Source: JANQNX01 sp965601665
Lineage (GTDB): Bacteria; Pseudomonadota; Gammaproteobacteria; Eutrophobiales; Eutrophobiaceae
Length of the DNA stretch: 64,000 nucleotides
Assembly (NCBI GenBank): GCA_965601665.1
Contig: OZ271833.1
Location: 1,798,001-1,862,000 of the forward strand
Reading direction: 5' to 3'
The notes below the pieces were generated by a model that was not told the DNA's origin, ran no database searches, and was given only the letters and a program-made list of their open reading frames with translations. Positions 1 through 8,514 of the stretch are shown one piece after another. The first letter of the stretch is position 1, and the number at the start of each line of letters is the position of its first letter. The translations under genes and the position numbers were made by a program.

Positions 1-100
1 GCGGCGCATGCAAGACGTAATGCACGTCCTGCATGGACGTTGCTACACGCATCGCGCCAATGTGTGTGGGGCCTTCGTATGTCCAGAGTGTTAACTGCAT
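1..100 (-). CDS. bchB: Light-independent protochlorophyllide reductase subunit B, N-terminal fragment
   Basis: Subunit B of the dark-operative protochlorophyllide reductase (BchL-BchN-BchB), which reduces ring D of protochlorophyllide without light. Only the first 33 codons lie in the window; the gene runs off the left edge. The translation starts MQLTLWTYEGPTHIGAMRVA and continues to HYVLHAP, which is the typical BchB N-terminus. The ATG sits one base after the bchN stop codon, so the two subunits are probably translationally coupled. The family's first cluster-binding Asp and its Cys ligands lie outside the window, so catalytic integrity cannot be judged. Confidence 0.93.
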   Translation of the reverse strand, partial: MQLTLWTYEGPTHIGAMRVATSMQDVHYVLHAP

Positions 101-101
101 G

Positions 102-1385
102 CTATACCGCCAGACGCTCGCGACGATTAAGGGGTCGTGCAAACAGTTCGGCCAGGTCAGCGGCCTGTTCGAATCCATGCACCGGTGAAAACACCAGTTC
201 TATTGACCACTTGGTGGTAAAGCCCTCGGCTTCCAATGGATTAGCAAGGCCGAGACCGCAGACAGTGATATCAGGTTTGTCTGCGCGCACGCGGTCGAGT
301 TGTTTTTCCACATCCTGGCCCTCGGAGAGCCTGACTGACTCCGGCAATAAAGGTAGTTCGCTGGCCATGAGTTTTTTATCCAGGTGGGGCACGCCTACCT
401 CACATAATTCCATATCGCATTCGCGTTGCAGGAATCGGGCTAACGGAATTTCAAGCTGCGAGTCAGGCAGGAATGAAATACGTTTTCCGGCCAGTTTTTC
501 CTTGTAGCGCGCCAACGCTTTTTCAGCACGGGCAACCGGCATGGCCATCACCGAGTCAAACCGCTCCTGATCGATGTGCCATTCCGCTGCAGCAGCACGA
601 AACCATTCCAGGGAACCCTCAACACCAAACGGATACGGCGCTTCAATCAACGTGGCGCCACGTGCCAGCAAGGCACGCGCCGTTTCACCCAGAAACGGCT
701 GTGCCAGCAGGATCCTGGTGTCTTTACCGATTGCGGGTAATTCAGTGGCCCGACGCGGTGGAAAAAAGTCCACGTTCTCGATACCGAGATTCTTGAACAG
801 GCGTGAAAACTGATCTTCAACCACATCGGCCAGCGTGCCGACGATTAATAGTGAAGGTTCACTATCATCCTGTTGCTTGAGTTCAGGCACCATGGCCTTC
901 AGGCAATTATCTTCACCCTGCGTGAAGGTTGTCTCGATACCACTGCCGGAATAGCTAAGGATGCGTACCTTTCCCTGCTGTTTGACTGACAGTCGTTCAG
1001 CAGCAGTTGCCAGATCCAGCTTGATGACCTCGGAAGGGCAAGAGCCCACAAGGAATAATGTTGTGATATCCGGTCGACGCGCCAGCAGCTCTTCCACCAC
1101 ACGGTCGAGTTCCTCGTTACAGTCGGCCATTCCGGCAAGGTCGCGATCCTGCAAAATTGCCGTCGCAAATCGTGGTTCGGAGAAAATCATCACGCCAGCA
1201 GCAGACTGGATCAGATGGGCACATGTTCGAGAACCCACTACGAGGAAAAATGCATCCTGTAACTTGCGATGCAGCCATACGATACCGGTCAGTCCACAAA
1301 ACACCTCGCGCTGGCCGCGCTCGCGTAAAACTGGACGTTCTTTGCAACCGCCTGCCGCACTAGATGGGGAGGTTGCCAGGCTCAT
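102..1385 (-). CDS. bchN: Light-independent protochlorophyllide reductase subunit N
   Basis: NifD/NifE-like subunit of dark-operative protochlorophyllide reductase. With BchB it holds the 4Fe-4S cluster and the protochlorophyllide site, and it receives electrons from BchL. The 427-residue length is normal. The cluster cysteines expected for the family are present near residues 30 (FCGLTG), 55 (RTCAHL) and 116 (GSCPSE). The start codon overlaps the bchF stop by four bases (ATGA) and the stop is followed one base later by bchB, giving a bchF-bchN-bchB operon. bchL, bchH and bchM, which often follow, are not in the window. Confidence 0.96.
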   Translation of the reverse strand: MSLATSPSSAAGGCKERPVLRERGQREVFCGLTGIVWLHRKLQDAFFLVVGSRTCAHLIQSAAGVMIFSEPRFATAILQDRDLAGMADCNEELDRVVEELLARRPDITTLFLVGSCPSEVIKLDLATAAERLSVKQQGKVRILSYSGSGIETTFTQGEDNCLKAMVPELKQQDDSEPSLLIVGTLADVVEDQFSRLFKNLGIENVDFFPPRRATELPAIGKDTRILLAQPFLGETARALLARGATLIEAPYPFGVEGSLEWFRAAAAEWHIDQERFDSVMAMPVARAEKALARYKEKLAGKRISFLPDSQLEIPLARFLQRECDMELCEVGVPHLDKKLMASELPLLPESVRLSEGQDVEKQLDRVRADKPDITVCGLGLANPLEAEGFTTKWSIELVFSPVHGFEQAADLAELFARPLNRRERLAV

Positions 1386-1897
1386 CTAATCGCTCCCAGT
1401 GCTGCTCCGGTATCGTCTGAAAGCGTTGTATTTTCTAGCCTTGCGAGACGGAACTTAAAAAGGAATTGCATTGCGTTCACTATGTACGAGGAGTAAGCTA
1501 CTAAAGCGATCAACATTTGCTCGTGCGCGGTAAAAATGCCGAAAAAAAAGACAATAAGGTAGGCGGTATGCAGGGCCAGCACCAGGATACTAACGACATC
1601 TTCCCAGAAGAAAGGCTTGGCAAACAAGTACTTGCCAAATACATCACGTTCCCAGATCGAACCAGTCACCATGATCGTATACAGGACCAGCGTCTTGATT
1701 ACGATTGAAACAGACGCTAACAGAAACCCTTCACCGGTGGCCAGGTATCGGAGTACCAGGGCCAAACTTACAAGAAAAACAAAGAATTGCACGATAGCGA
1801 GGATGCCCTGGACCAGTGTCCACGGAGACTCATCCCGTCTCAGTCTCTCTTCCGGCGTATATAAAGTATGATGCGTTTGAGATCCGTTTATTTTCAT
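1382..1897 (-). CDS. bchF: 2-vinyl bacteriochlorophyllide hydratase
   Basis: BchF hydrates the 3-vinyl group of (bacterio)chlorophyllide to a 3-hydroxyethyl group, a step specific to bacteriochlorophyll a synthesis. The 171-residue membrane protein has about four hydrophobic spans, and its YTPEERLRRDESPWTLVQ N-terminus and SIWERDVFGKYLF segment are characteristic of the family. It is the first gene of the minus-strand bchF-bchN-bchB operon and is transcribed divergently from aerR. A sigma-70-type promoter with a palindromic spacer lies just upstream. No clear Shine-Dalgarno sequence precedes the ATG. Confidence 0.94.
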   Translation of the reverse strand: MKINGSQTHHTLYTPEERLRRDESPWTLVQGILAIVQFFVFLVSLALVLRYLATGEGFLLASVSIVIKTLVLYTIMVTGSIWERDVFGKYLFAKPFFWEDVVSILVLALHTAYLIVFFFGIFTAHEQMLIALVAYSSYIVNAMQFLFKFRLARLENTTLSDDTGAALGAIR

Positions 1898-1936
1898 TGT
1901 GGTGCGCGTTATCCCCCTGCTCCGATCCCGGATTTC

Positions 1937-1965
1937 AATCTAGATCAGTATAACTGATCTGTCAA
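1937..1965 (-). promoter_or_regulatory. Promoter of bchFNB with 19-bp palindromic operator
   Basis: On the minus strand, TTGACA (1960-1965), a 17-bp spacer and TAGATT (1937-1942) form a good sigma-70 promoter. The spacer is almost entirely a perfect palindrome, AGATCAGTATAACTGATCT (1942-1960). A protein bound there would cover the space between the -35 and -10 elements. PpsR/CrtJ sites are usually TGT-N12-ACA. The nearest such sequence here, starting at 1960, ends in ACG rather than ACA, so the identity of the regulator is open. Confidence 0.6.
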
Positions 1966-1987
1966 CTAAACTGAACGTAAAGATTAC

Positions 1988-2015
1988 TTGACATAGATGG
2001 CCTTGAGCGTATCCT
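1988..2015 (+). promoter_or_regulatory. Probable promoter of aerR-ppsR-bchG operon
   Basis: TTGACA (1988-1993), a 16-bp spacer and TATCCT (2010-2015) on the plus strand. The -35 element lies 22 bp from the -35 of the divergent bchF promoter, so one regulator bound between them could control both directions. The transcript would have a leader of roughly 150 nt before the AGGAGG-preceded start of aerR. Confidence 0.45.
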
Positions 2016-2176
2016 ACAAATCTAGGGTAGTTTCATTAAATTAAAGTAACCGGGTCATTTTCTGACGTAGCGATGGGAACAACCGCAGTCAGACCTAACA
2101 AAAAGGGGGGTGTCTTGTGATAAATAGCAGTGAACGAAAATTTCCAAAGTGTTCGCCGCTAAGTGAGGAGGCACAA

Positions 2177-3055
2177 ATGACGGTTTACTCTAATCGTGAG
2201 TCAACATTCAACGGTAGCTGCGATAGGGAACAGGAGTTCCGTGACCCTGATCGGTTGCACGATCCTGAACAATTACATGCTGAATCAAAACAGCAATTAC
2301 TGCATCTATTGCAGACGGTCGAAGGGGACATCATTCCGCGACTGGTAGAAACCCACCGACAAAGCGGCGAAGGAATCCTCACGGCAAAGCCAGCTAGCAT
2401 CCCGGAAGAGCAAATTAAAATGTTCTCCGTGTTGCTGATCGGGCCCAATTTTGAAAAGGCATCGGACTACATTATTTCTCTGCGTGAAAAAGGTGTCTCT
2501 GCGGAGACGCTTTATCTAGATCTGTTTTCGCCTGTAGCCAGGTATTTTGGTCACATGTGGGAAGAGGATTTATGCACATTTACAGAGGTTACAATTGGTG
2601 TTGGTCGATTGCAGGAACTACTGCGCGAAATCAGTTCCGAGGTGCGCTACCGGGAACAACAAGCAGAGGAAAAACAGCGCCGCATATTATTAACACCTGT
2701 GCCAGGCGAACAACATACGTTTGGCATGAGCATGCTTATCGAATTTTTTTACCGTGCTGGCTGGGAAGTCTGGGGCTGGCCGAGTGTATCAGACCATAAC
2801 CTGTTGCAACTGGTTAAGAACGAATGGTTCCACGTTGTCGGGATATCCATGTTTGCTCAAATCCATCAGGATGCCTTGATCCGAACTATCCAGGAGATTA
2901 GAGAGGCGTCCAGAAACCCATCTGTCAATATTCTGGTAGGTGGCTATGCCTTTAGCAGTAATCCTGAATTGATTGATCATGTCGGTGCGGATGCCTATGC
3001 GGCAGATGCGCCACAGGCATTACATAAGGCTGATCATTTGTTTGAGCTTCAATGA
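2177..3055 (+). CDS. ppaA: B12-binding antirepressor of photosynthesis genes (AerR/PpaA)
   Basis: AerR/PpaA proteins bind cobalamin in a light-dependent way and modulate the PpsR/CrtJ repressor. The C-terminal half shows the cobalamin-binding fold (ILLTPVPGEQHTFGMSML, then GWEVWGWPS, VVGISMF and ILVGGYAF), with a His in the GEQHTFG segment. The middle carries the helical B12-binding cap (YLDLFSPVARYFGHMWEEDLCTF). I chose the ATG at 2177 (292 residues) because GAGGAGG sits six bases upstream. An in-frame GTG at 2117 would add 20 residues, echoing the long and short forms described for Rhodobacter capsulatus AerR. It is followed directly by ppsR, its usual partner. Confidence 0.9.
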   Translation: MTVYSNRESTFNGSCDREQEFRDPDRLHDPEQLHAESKQQLLHLLQTVEGDIIPRLVETHRQSGEGILTAKPASIPEEQIKMFSVLLIGPNFEKASDYIISLREKGVSAETLYLDLFSPVARYFGHMWEEDLCTFTEVTIGVGRLQELLREISSEVRYREQQAEEKQRRILLTPVPGEQHTFGMSMLIEFFYRAGWEVWGWPSVSDHNLLQLVKNEWFHVVGISMFAQIHQDALIRTIQEIREASRNPSVNILVGGYAFSSNPELIDHVGADAYAADAPQALHKADHLFELQ

Positions 3056-3121
3056 TTTTCTTAACTAGTGCAATGGTCATGTACAAGGACATAACCATGA
3101 TGTTAGGAGCACTATCAACAA

Positions 3122-4540
3122 TTGAAAGACTTTAATTCACCTGGTGAATCCTTTAGCGAGCTTGCAGTTGAAAATGCCGCCAAGCTGATAGCTGTTGCCA
3201 ATGATATAACCCTGGTTATCTCGGCCGATGGCACCATTAAAGACATTGCCATCTATGCTGAAGAACTCAAGAATGAAGAGTTTAACGACTGGATTGGTAA
3301 AAAATGGACCGACGTTGTCAGCGTCGAAAGTGTTCCCAAGATTGAAAGCCTGCTGGCTGCAAAACTGGAAAATTCCGAAAACCGCTGGCGCCAGATCAAC
3401 CACCCGACTGAAGGCGCTGGTGATATACCCGTGCAATATGTCACGATGCCGCTGGATACAAAAGGCAGCATGGTTGCAGTAGGACGCTACCTTGGTTCAA
3501 TTGCATCTCTACAACAACAGTTACTTAATGCCCAGCAGTCAATGGAACGGCATTACTGGCAGTTCCGTCATCTTGAAACACGTTATCGCCTGCTATTCAA
3601 ACTGTCTTCAGAGGCGGTCTTCATTGTTGATTCTCAAAACCAGAATATCCTTGAAGCGAACCCGTATGCACATAAATTTCTCGATAAGGAAGAAGGCGAG
3701 CTCGCTGGCAGCAGCTTTAGTAAACTTTTTACAAAATCCAGCATGCAGGAAGTGGATAAATTGCTTGCTGATGTCAGGGCTACCGGCAAACTTGCTAATG
3801 GCAATGTCAATCTGACGAATAACAACAGCGATATCAGTATCTCAATCTCGTTATTTCCACAGAATGGTTCTTCGCTGTATTTGATTCGTTTATCCCCCTT
3901 ATCAAGCGCTGCAGAACTTAGTGCAAGCGTCAATCCAAGGGAAAAATTGCTTACTTTGGTTGAAAATGCACCAGATGGGTTCGTGGTTACCGATTCCAAT
4001 GGCGAGGTCATCGCAGCCAATAAGGCATTTCTTGAGTTGGCTGAGCTGTTTACAGAGGAACAGGTAAAAGGTGAATCGCTTTCCAAATGGCTGGGTCGCC
4101 CCGGTGTTGATTTAAATGTATTGACGGCCAACTTGCGCGAGCAAGGCAAGGTTAGATTGTTTGCAACATCACTGCGCGGTGAATATGGTTCATCTATACA
4201 GGTTGAAATCTCTGCGACGTCACTGACTCATGATGAACAACAATATTTTGCATTTATCATTCGTGATATCGGCTTGCGACTCGATAGCCAGGCAAGTAAA
4301 GATAAAAAAATGCCACGTCCTGTGCAGCAGTTAACTGAACTTGTTGGCCGCGTGCCATTAAAGGAACTGGTACAGGAGTCTACCGATATGATCGAACGCT
4401 ATTGTATCGAGGCGGCACTGGAGATCACCGGCGATAATCGCGCGTCGGCTGCTGAGATGCTGGGGCTTAGCAGACAAAGTTTGTATACCAAGTTACGTCG
4501 CTATGGGCTTGGCGATCTTGCACCCGAGGGTGGAGATTAA
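3122..4540 (+). CDS. ppsR: PAS-domain repressor of photosynthesis genes (PpsR/CrtJ)
   Basis: PpsR/CrtJ represses bacteriochlorophyll, carotenoid and light-harvesting genes under oxygen. The 472-residue protein has an N-terminal PAS-like region (about 20-130), a Q-linker helix (about 135-165), two PAS domains (about 155-260 and 275-390) and a C-terminal Fis-type helix-turn-helix (NRASAAEMLGLSRQSLYTKL). Translation must begin at a TTG: an in-frame stop lies 18 bases upstream and a GGAG lies 12 bases before the TTG. There is only one cysteine in the whole protein (about residue 428, in the HTH domain). An intramolecular disulfide between PAS and HTH cysteines is therefore impossible. Confidence 0.93.
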   Translation: MKDFNSPGESFSELAVENAAKLIAVANDITLVISADGTIKDIAIYAEELKNEEFNDWIGKKWTDVVSVESVPKIESLLAAKLENSENRWRQINHPTEGAGDIPVQYVTMPLDTKGSMVAVGRYLGSIASLQQQLLNAQQSMERHYWQFRHLETRYRLLFKLSSEAVFIVDSQNQNILEANPYAHKFLDKEEGELAGSSFSKLFTKSSMQEVDKLLADVRATGKLANGNVNLTNNNSDISISISLFPQNGSSLYLIRLSPLSSAAELSASVNPREKLLTLVENAPDGFVVTDSNGEVIAANKAFLELAELFTEEQVKGESLSKWLGRPGVDLNVLTANLREQGKVRLFATSLRGEYGSSIQVEISATSLTHDEQQYFAFIIRDIGLRLDSQASKDKKMPRPVQQLTELVGRVPLKELVQESTDMIERYCIEAALEITGDNRASAAEMLGLSRQSLYTKLRRYGLGDLAPEGGD

Positions 4541-4564
4541 TAGTTTCACGCTGGCAGGACCGAA

Positions 4565-5470
4565 ATGCGCGATAGTCTGACAACCACACTGGAAACACGG
4601 CCTCAACCGGCCGCTATCGTTACACTGTTAAAACCTATTACATGGTTTCCCCCTATGTGGGCTTTCACGTGCGGTATTGTTTCTGGTGGCGGCAGCCTCA
4701 GCAATGATCTGTTCCTCATAATCGCTGGCATCATGCTCTGCGGACCACTGGTCTGCGGTACCAGTCAGGCAGTGAACGACTGGTTCGATCGACACGTCGA
4801 TGCGATTAATGAACCTGATCGTCCCATACCCTCAGGTCGAATACCCGGTAATTGGGGATTATATATTGCTATCACCTGGACTGCTGTGTCGATGCTGTTC
4901 GCTTACCAGCTTGGCAACTGGGTATTTAATGCCGCCGTTGTGGGCATGCTGCTGGCCTGGGCGTATAGCGCGCCGCCGTTTCGACTGAAACAAAATGGCT
5001 GGTGGGGAAATACGGCATGCGCTGTTTGTTACGAGGGTTTACCGTGGTTTACCGGCGCTGCATTGATTACATCTGTCTTACCTGACAGCGGTATCATTAT
5101 GTTGGCCTTGCTTTACAGTGCCGGCGCACACGGCATCATGACACTGAATGATTTCAAGGCCATAGAAGGCGATAAACATATGGGTGTAAAAAGCCTGCCT
5201 GTACAACTTGGTGCTGAACGGGCTGCTAAACTCGCCTGCATCGTGATGGCTTTACCGCAGGTAGTTGTAGTTGCCTTGCTATTCAACTGGGGATTGTCAA
5301 TCCATGCTTTAATGGTAGGCATTGTCTTAATCGTACAAGTCATATTGATGTCTCGCCTTTTAAAAAAGCCACGTGAGCTTGCGCCCTGGTATAACGCAAC
5401 CGGTATCAGCCTATACGTAACCGGCATGATGATTAGTGCGTTTGGTATTCGAAGCATGGTGTTGGCATGA
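4565..5470 (+). CDS. bchG: Bacteriochlorophyll a synthase (UbiA-type prenyltransferase)
   Basis: BchG esterifies bacteriochlorophyllide a with geranylgeranyl or phytyl diphosphate in the cytoplasmic membrane. The 301-residue protein has about eight hydrophobic spans, the diphosphate/Mg-binding motif NDWFDRHVDAINEPDRPIPSG (about residues 71-91) and the second polar loop MTLNDFKAIEGDKHMG. AGGA precedes the ATG by six bases. It overlaps the next gene by four bases (ATGA), and the downstream PucC-like carrier and BchP act on the same product. Confidence 0.96.
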   Translation: MRDSLTTTLETRPQPAAIVTLLKPITWFPPMWAFTCGIVSGGGSLSNDLFLIIAGIMLCGPLVCGTSQAVNDWFDRHVDAINEPDRPIPSGRIPGNWGLYIAITWTAVSMLFAYQLGNWVFNAAVVGMLLAWAYSAPPFRLKQNGWWGNTACAVCYEGLPWFTGAALITSVLPDSGIIMLALLYSAGAHGIMTLNDFKAIEGDKHMGVKSLPVQLGAERAAKLACIVMALPQVVVVALLFNWGLSIHALMVGIVLIVQVILMSRLLKKPRELAPWYNATGISLYVTGMMISAFGIRSMVLA

Positions 5471-6825
5471 GTAACAGGGGCTTAAGCTGGTTAGGTATTA
5501 TCAGGCTTGGCCTGGTACAAACATCACTCGGTGCTATTGTAATCCTGACAACATCGACCATAAACCGTGTGATGGTCGTGGAACTTGCCTTGCCGGCAAT
5601 GCTGCCAGGCGCACTGGTCGCGTTTCACTACGCTATACAAATGTTGCGACCCAGGTTTGGCTATGGTTCAGATGTAGGCGGCAGGTTAACGAACTGGATT
5701 ATTGGCGGCATGGCGACGCTTGCTGCAGGCGGCATACTGGCTGCCATGGCTACCGCATTAATGGCCACTAATGTTATGCAGGGCATTGCCCTTGCCGTAT
5801 TTGCTTTCATGTTAGTAGGCGTTGGCGTTGGGGCATCGGGCACCTCGTTACTGGTGCTGCTGGCGAAGAAAGTCGATGCGCATCGTCGCGCTGCGGCCGC
5901 TACCATTGTATGGCTAATGATGATTTGTGGTTTTATCATTACCGCTGCAATCGCTGGGCATTTCCTTGACCCGTTTTCACAGGAACGCCTGGTACAGGTA
6001 ACGTCATGCGTATCAGTCATCGCGTTTGTTGTTACTGTTTTTGCCGTACGTAATGTCGAGACATCACGCCAGTCAGTAAACGATGATTCCGATCAGAACA
6101 AAGACAAGCCGCCTTTCCTGGTCGCCTTAAAACAGGTCTGGGAAGAGCCACAGGCAAGAAGGTTTACGATATTCGTGTTCGTCTCCATGCTGGCCTACAG
6201 TGCCCAGGACCTTATCCTTGAACCTTTTGCCGGTCTGGTGTTTGACTTTACCCCCGGTGAATCCACCAAGCTTGCAGGCATACAAAACGGTGGGCTATTA
6301 ACCGGCATGATATTGGTTGCAGTCGTTGGCACCTTGCTCAACCACAGGAAAATCGGCGCGCTCAGAATCTGGACGGTTGGTGGCTGCGCTGCCTCAGCAG
6401 CTGCGCTGGTCGGGCTGGCTGCAGCCGGTGTAACAGGGCCGCCCTGGCCATTACGCCTGTCTGTATTCGCACTGGGTTTTGCCAACGGTGCTTTTGCCGT
6501 CGCTGCCATTGCGTCCATGATGGAACTCGCTGGCAAGGGAAGAGAATCCCGGGAAGGTGTGCGCATGGGGCTGTGGGGAGCCGCGCAAGCCATCGCTTTT
6601 GGACTTGGCGGTTTTCTGGGAACTGTCGCAGTTGACGTCATGCGCCATGCTATTGGCAACGTGGCAACCGCGTACGCATTTGTCTTTGCTGCACAAGGCA
6701 TGATGTTTCTTGTTGCAGCGTTACTGGCCGCAAGAATCGGCGCTGAAGAAAACGCGGATTCGACACAGAAACCCCATATATTCACAACGGGCAATCCACG
6801 TTACTCAACGGGAGTAGAACAATGA
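5467..6825 (+). CDS. PucC/LhaA-family major facilitator (bacteriochlorophyll delivery or light-harvesting assembly)
   Basis: A 452-residue membrane protein of the PucC branch of the major facilitator superfamily (about twelve spans). The opening LSWLGIIRLGLVQTSLGAI and the GVGVGASGTSLLVLLA and LAYSAQDLILEPFAGLVF segments are typical. Members help assemble LH1/LH2 antenna complexes. The copy between bchG and bchP is often labelled Bch2 or ORF428 in purple bacteria. Four-base overlaps with both bchG and bchP indicate translational coupling. The precise substrate of the family is not settled, so no symbol is given. Confidence 0.9.
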   Translation: MSNRGLSWLGIIRLGLVQTSLGAIVILTTSTINRVMVVELALPAMLPGALVAFHYAIQMLRPRFGYGSDVGGRLTNWIIGGMATLAAGGILAAMATALMATNVMQGIALAVFAFMLVGVGVGASGTSLLVLLAKKVDAHRRAAAATIVWLMMICGFIITAAIAGHFLDPFSQERLVQVTSCVSVIAFVVTVFAVRNVETSRQSVNDDSDQNKDKPPFLVALKQVWEEPQARRFTIFVFVSMLAYSAQDLILEPFAGLVFDFTPGESTKLAGIQNGGLLTGMILVAVVGTLLNHRKIGALRIWTVGGCAASAAALVGLAAAGVTGPPWPLRLSVFALGFANGAFAVAAIASMMELAGKGRESREGVRMGLWGAAQAIAFGLGGFLGTVAVDVMRHAIGNVATAYAFVFAAQGMMFLVAALLAARIGAEENADSTQKPHIFTTGNPRYSTGVEQ

Positions 6826-8027
6826 AGGTGATTAATTCCGAAGATACTTTTGACGTTGTTGTCATTGGCGGCGGACCCGCTGGCGCTACCGCGGCGACGG
6901 ACCTTGCACGACAGGGTCATTCTGTCATGCTGCTGGATCGTGGCGGCAGAATCAAACCCTGTGGAGGAGCGATACCTCCCAAACTAATCGAGGAGTTCTG
7001 CATTCCCGAGAGTTTGTTAGTTGCACGAGTCAATTCGGCATGCATTGTTTCACCCACTTTTCGTGAGGTTAATATGCCCATTGATGGTGGATATGTCGCC
7101 ATGGTTGATCGGGACGAATATGACGAATGGTTAAGACAGCGTGCTGCCAGTGCAGGGGCAGAGCGTCGCCAGGGTCGTTTCAGAAAAATTGAGCGTGATA
7201 GTCATGATGTTGCGCATATCAAATACGAAGAAACAAATGGTGATATGCGAACAGTACGGGCACGCTATATCATCGGTGCTGACGGTGCCCGTTCAGAAGT
7301 TGGCCGACAGGCCGTAGCCGGCGCTGACAGCGTACCTTATGTTGCAGCGTATCACGAGATTGTGCGTTCACCTGCCGGTGATTCCAATCAAATCAAATTT
7401 AATAAACAACGCTGTGATATTTATTACAACGGCGAGTTATCCCCTGATTTCTATGCCTGGGTTTTCCCACATGGCAATACAACCAGTATTGGTGTCGGCA
7501 GTGCAAACAAGGGGTTCTCATTGCGCGCGGCAGTGGGCGAACTGAGAAACATCATTGGTATGGAAGACGCAGAGACAATTCGCAAGGAAGGCGCGCCAAT
7601 TCCGTTAAAGGCAATGTCCAGGTGGGATAACGGCCATGATGTGATTCTTGCCGGAGATGCAGCGGGTGTTGTTGCGCCCGCATCGGGCGAAGGTATTTAC
7701 TACGCAATGCATAGTGCCCGACTGGTAGCCGATGCTGTTAGCGATGCGCTCGCTACCGGTGATGCGAAAGCACTGAAACAGGCAAGAAAAAAATTCATGA
7801 AAGGTCATGGCCGGGTTTTCTGGGTGCTGGGTATGATGCAGAAATTCTGGTATGCAAGTGATAAACGGCGTGAGCGTTTTGTCAGTATTTGTGACGATCC
7901 GGATGTGCAATACCTGACATGGCAGGCCTACATGCATAAGAAGCTGGTCAAGGCAAAACCTGCCGCGCATGCACGCATTTTCTTTAAGGACATGGCGCAC
8001 TTGCTGGGTATTGTATCTCCCCAATGA
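6822..8027 (+). CDS. bchP: Geranylgeranyl bacteriochlorophyll reductase
   Basis: BchP reduces the geranylgeranyl tail of bacteriochlorophyll to phytyl in three steps using NADPH. The 401-residue flavoprotein has an N-terminal FAD-binding Rossmann motif (VVIGGGPAGATAATDLA, about 13-29), the KPCGGAIPPKLIEEF segment specific to geranylgeranyl reductases, and a second FAD motif (ILAGDAAGVVAPASGEGIYYAM). It starts within the stop of the PucC-like gene and its own stop overlaps the tspO start, again by four bases. Confidence 0.96.
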   Translation: MKVINSEDTFDVVVIGGGPAGATAATDLARQGHSVMLLDRGGRIKPCGGAIPPKLIEEFCIPESLLVARVNSACIVSPTFREVNMPIDGGYVAMVDRDEYDEWLRQRAASAGAERRQGRFRKIERDSHDVAHIKYEETNGDMRTVRARYIIGADGARSEVGRQAVAGADSVPYVAAYHEIVRSPAGDSNQIKFNKQRCDIYYNGELSPDFYAWVFPHGNTTSIGVGSANKGFSLRAAVGELRNIIGMEDAETIRKEGAPIPLKAMSRWDNGHDVILAGDAAGVVAPASGEGIYYAMHSARLVADAVSDALATGDAKALKQARKKFMKGHGRVFWVLGMMQKFWYASDKRRERFVSICDDPDVQYLTWQAYMHKKLVKAKPAAHARIFFKDMAHLLGIVSPQ

Positions 8028-8512
8028 ACGAACGTAAGCGGCAGAAGTATCTGCCGCTTACGTATGCTGCATTAACGGCGTTGTTTGTTGCGGCAATGGG
8101 CGGAATCATGACCGATGTAGGCCCCTGGTATCAATCCCTGCAAAAACCATCCTGGCAACCACCCGACTGGCTGTTTGCCCCGGCATGGACATTGATGTAT
8201 GCCACTATCGTTTTGTCTTTTATTACAGCATGGACTGCCATCGAGGATAAGAGACTCAAAAACTGGCTAACCACTTTATTTTTTCTGAATGCCGCACTGA
8301 ATGTACTTTGGAGCATTATTTTTTTTCACTTACAGCGGCCAGACTGGGCATTGTATGAGAACATTCTGTTATGGTTATCAGTGGCCAGTCTCGTTTTAGT
8401 AACGTGGAAGCTGTCCAGAACTGCCAGTATGATATTGTTACCCTACCTGGCATGGGTATCATTTGCCACAATACTGAACTATACAGTTGTCGAACTTAAT
8501 GGCCCATTTTAA
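8024..8512 (+). CDS. tspO: TspO/MBR family tryptophan-rich sensory protein
   Basis: A five-span membrane protein of 162 residues that binds porphyrins. In Rhodobacter it links oxygen and tetrapyrrole status to repression of photosynthesis genes. The signature KPSWQPPDWLFAPAWTLMY and the NAALNVLWSIIFF segment are present. It is coupled by an ATGA overlap to bchP, which supports a role in pigment metabolism rather than a general stress function. Confidence 0.93.
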   Translation: MNERKRQKYLPLTYAALTALFVAAMGGIMTDVGPWYQSLQKPSWQPPDWLFAPAWTLMYATIVLSFITAWTAIEDKRLKNWLTTLFFLNAALNVLWSIIFFHLQRPDWALYENILLWLSVASLVLVTWKLSRTASMILLPYLAWVSFATILNYTVVELNGPF

Positions 8513-8514
8513 TT

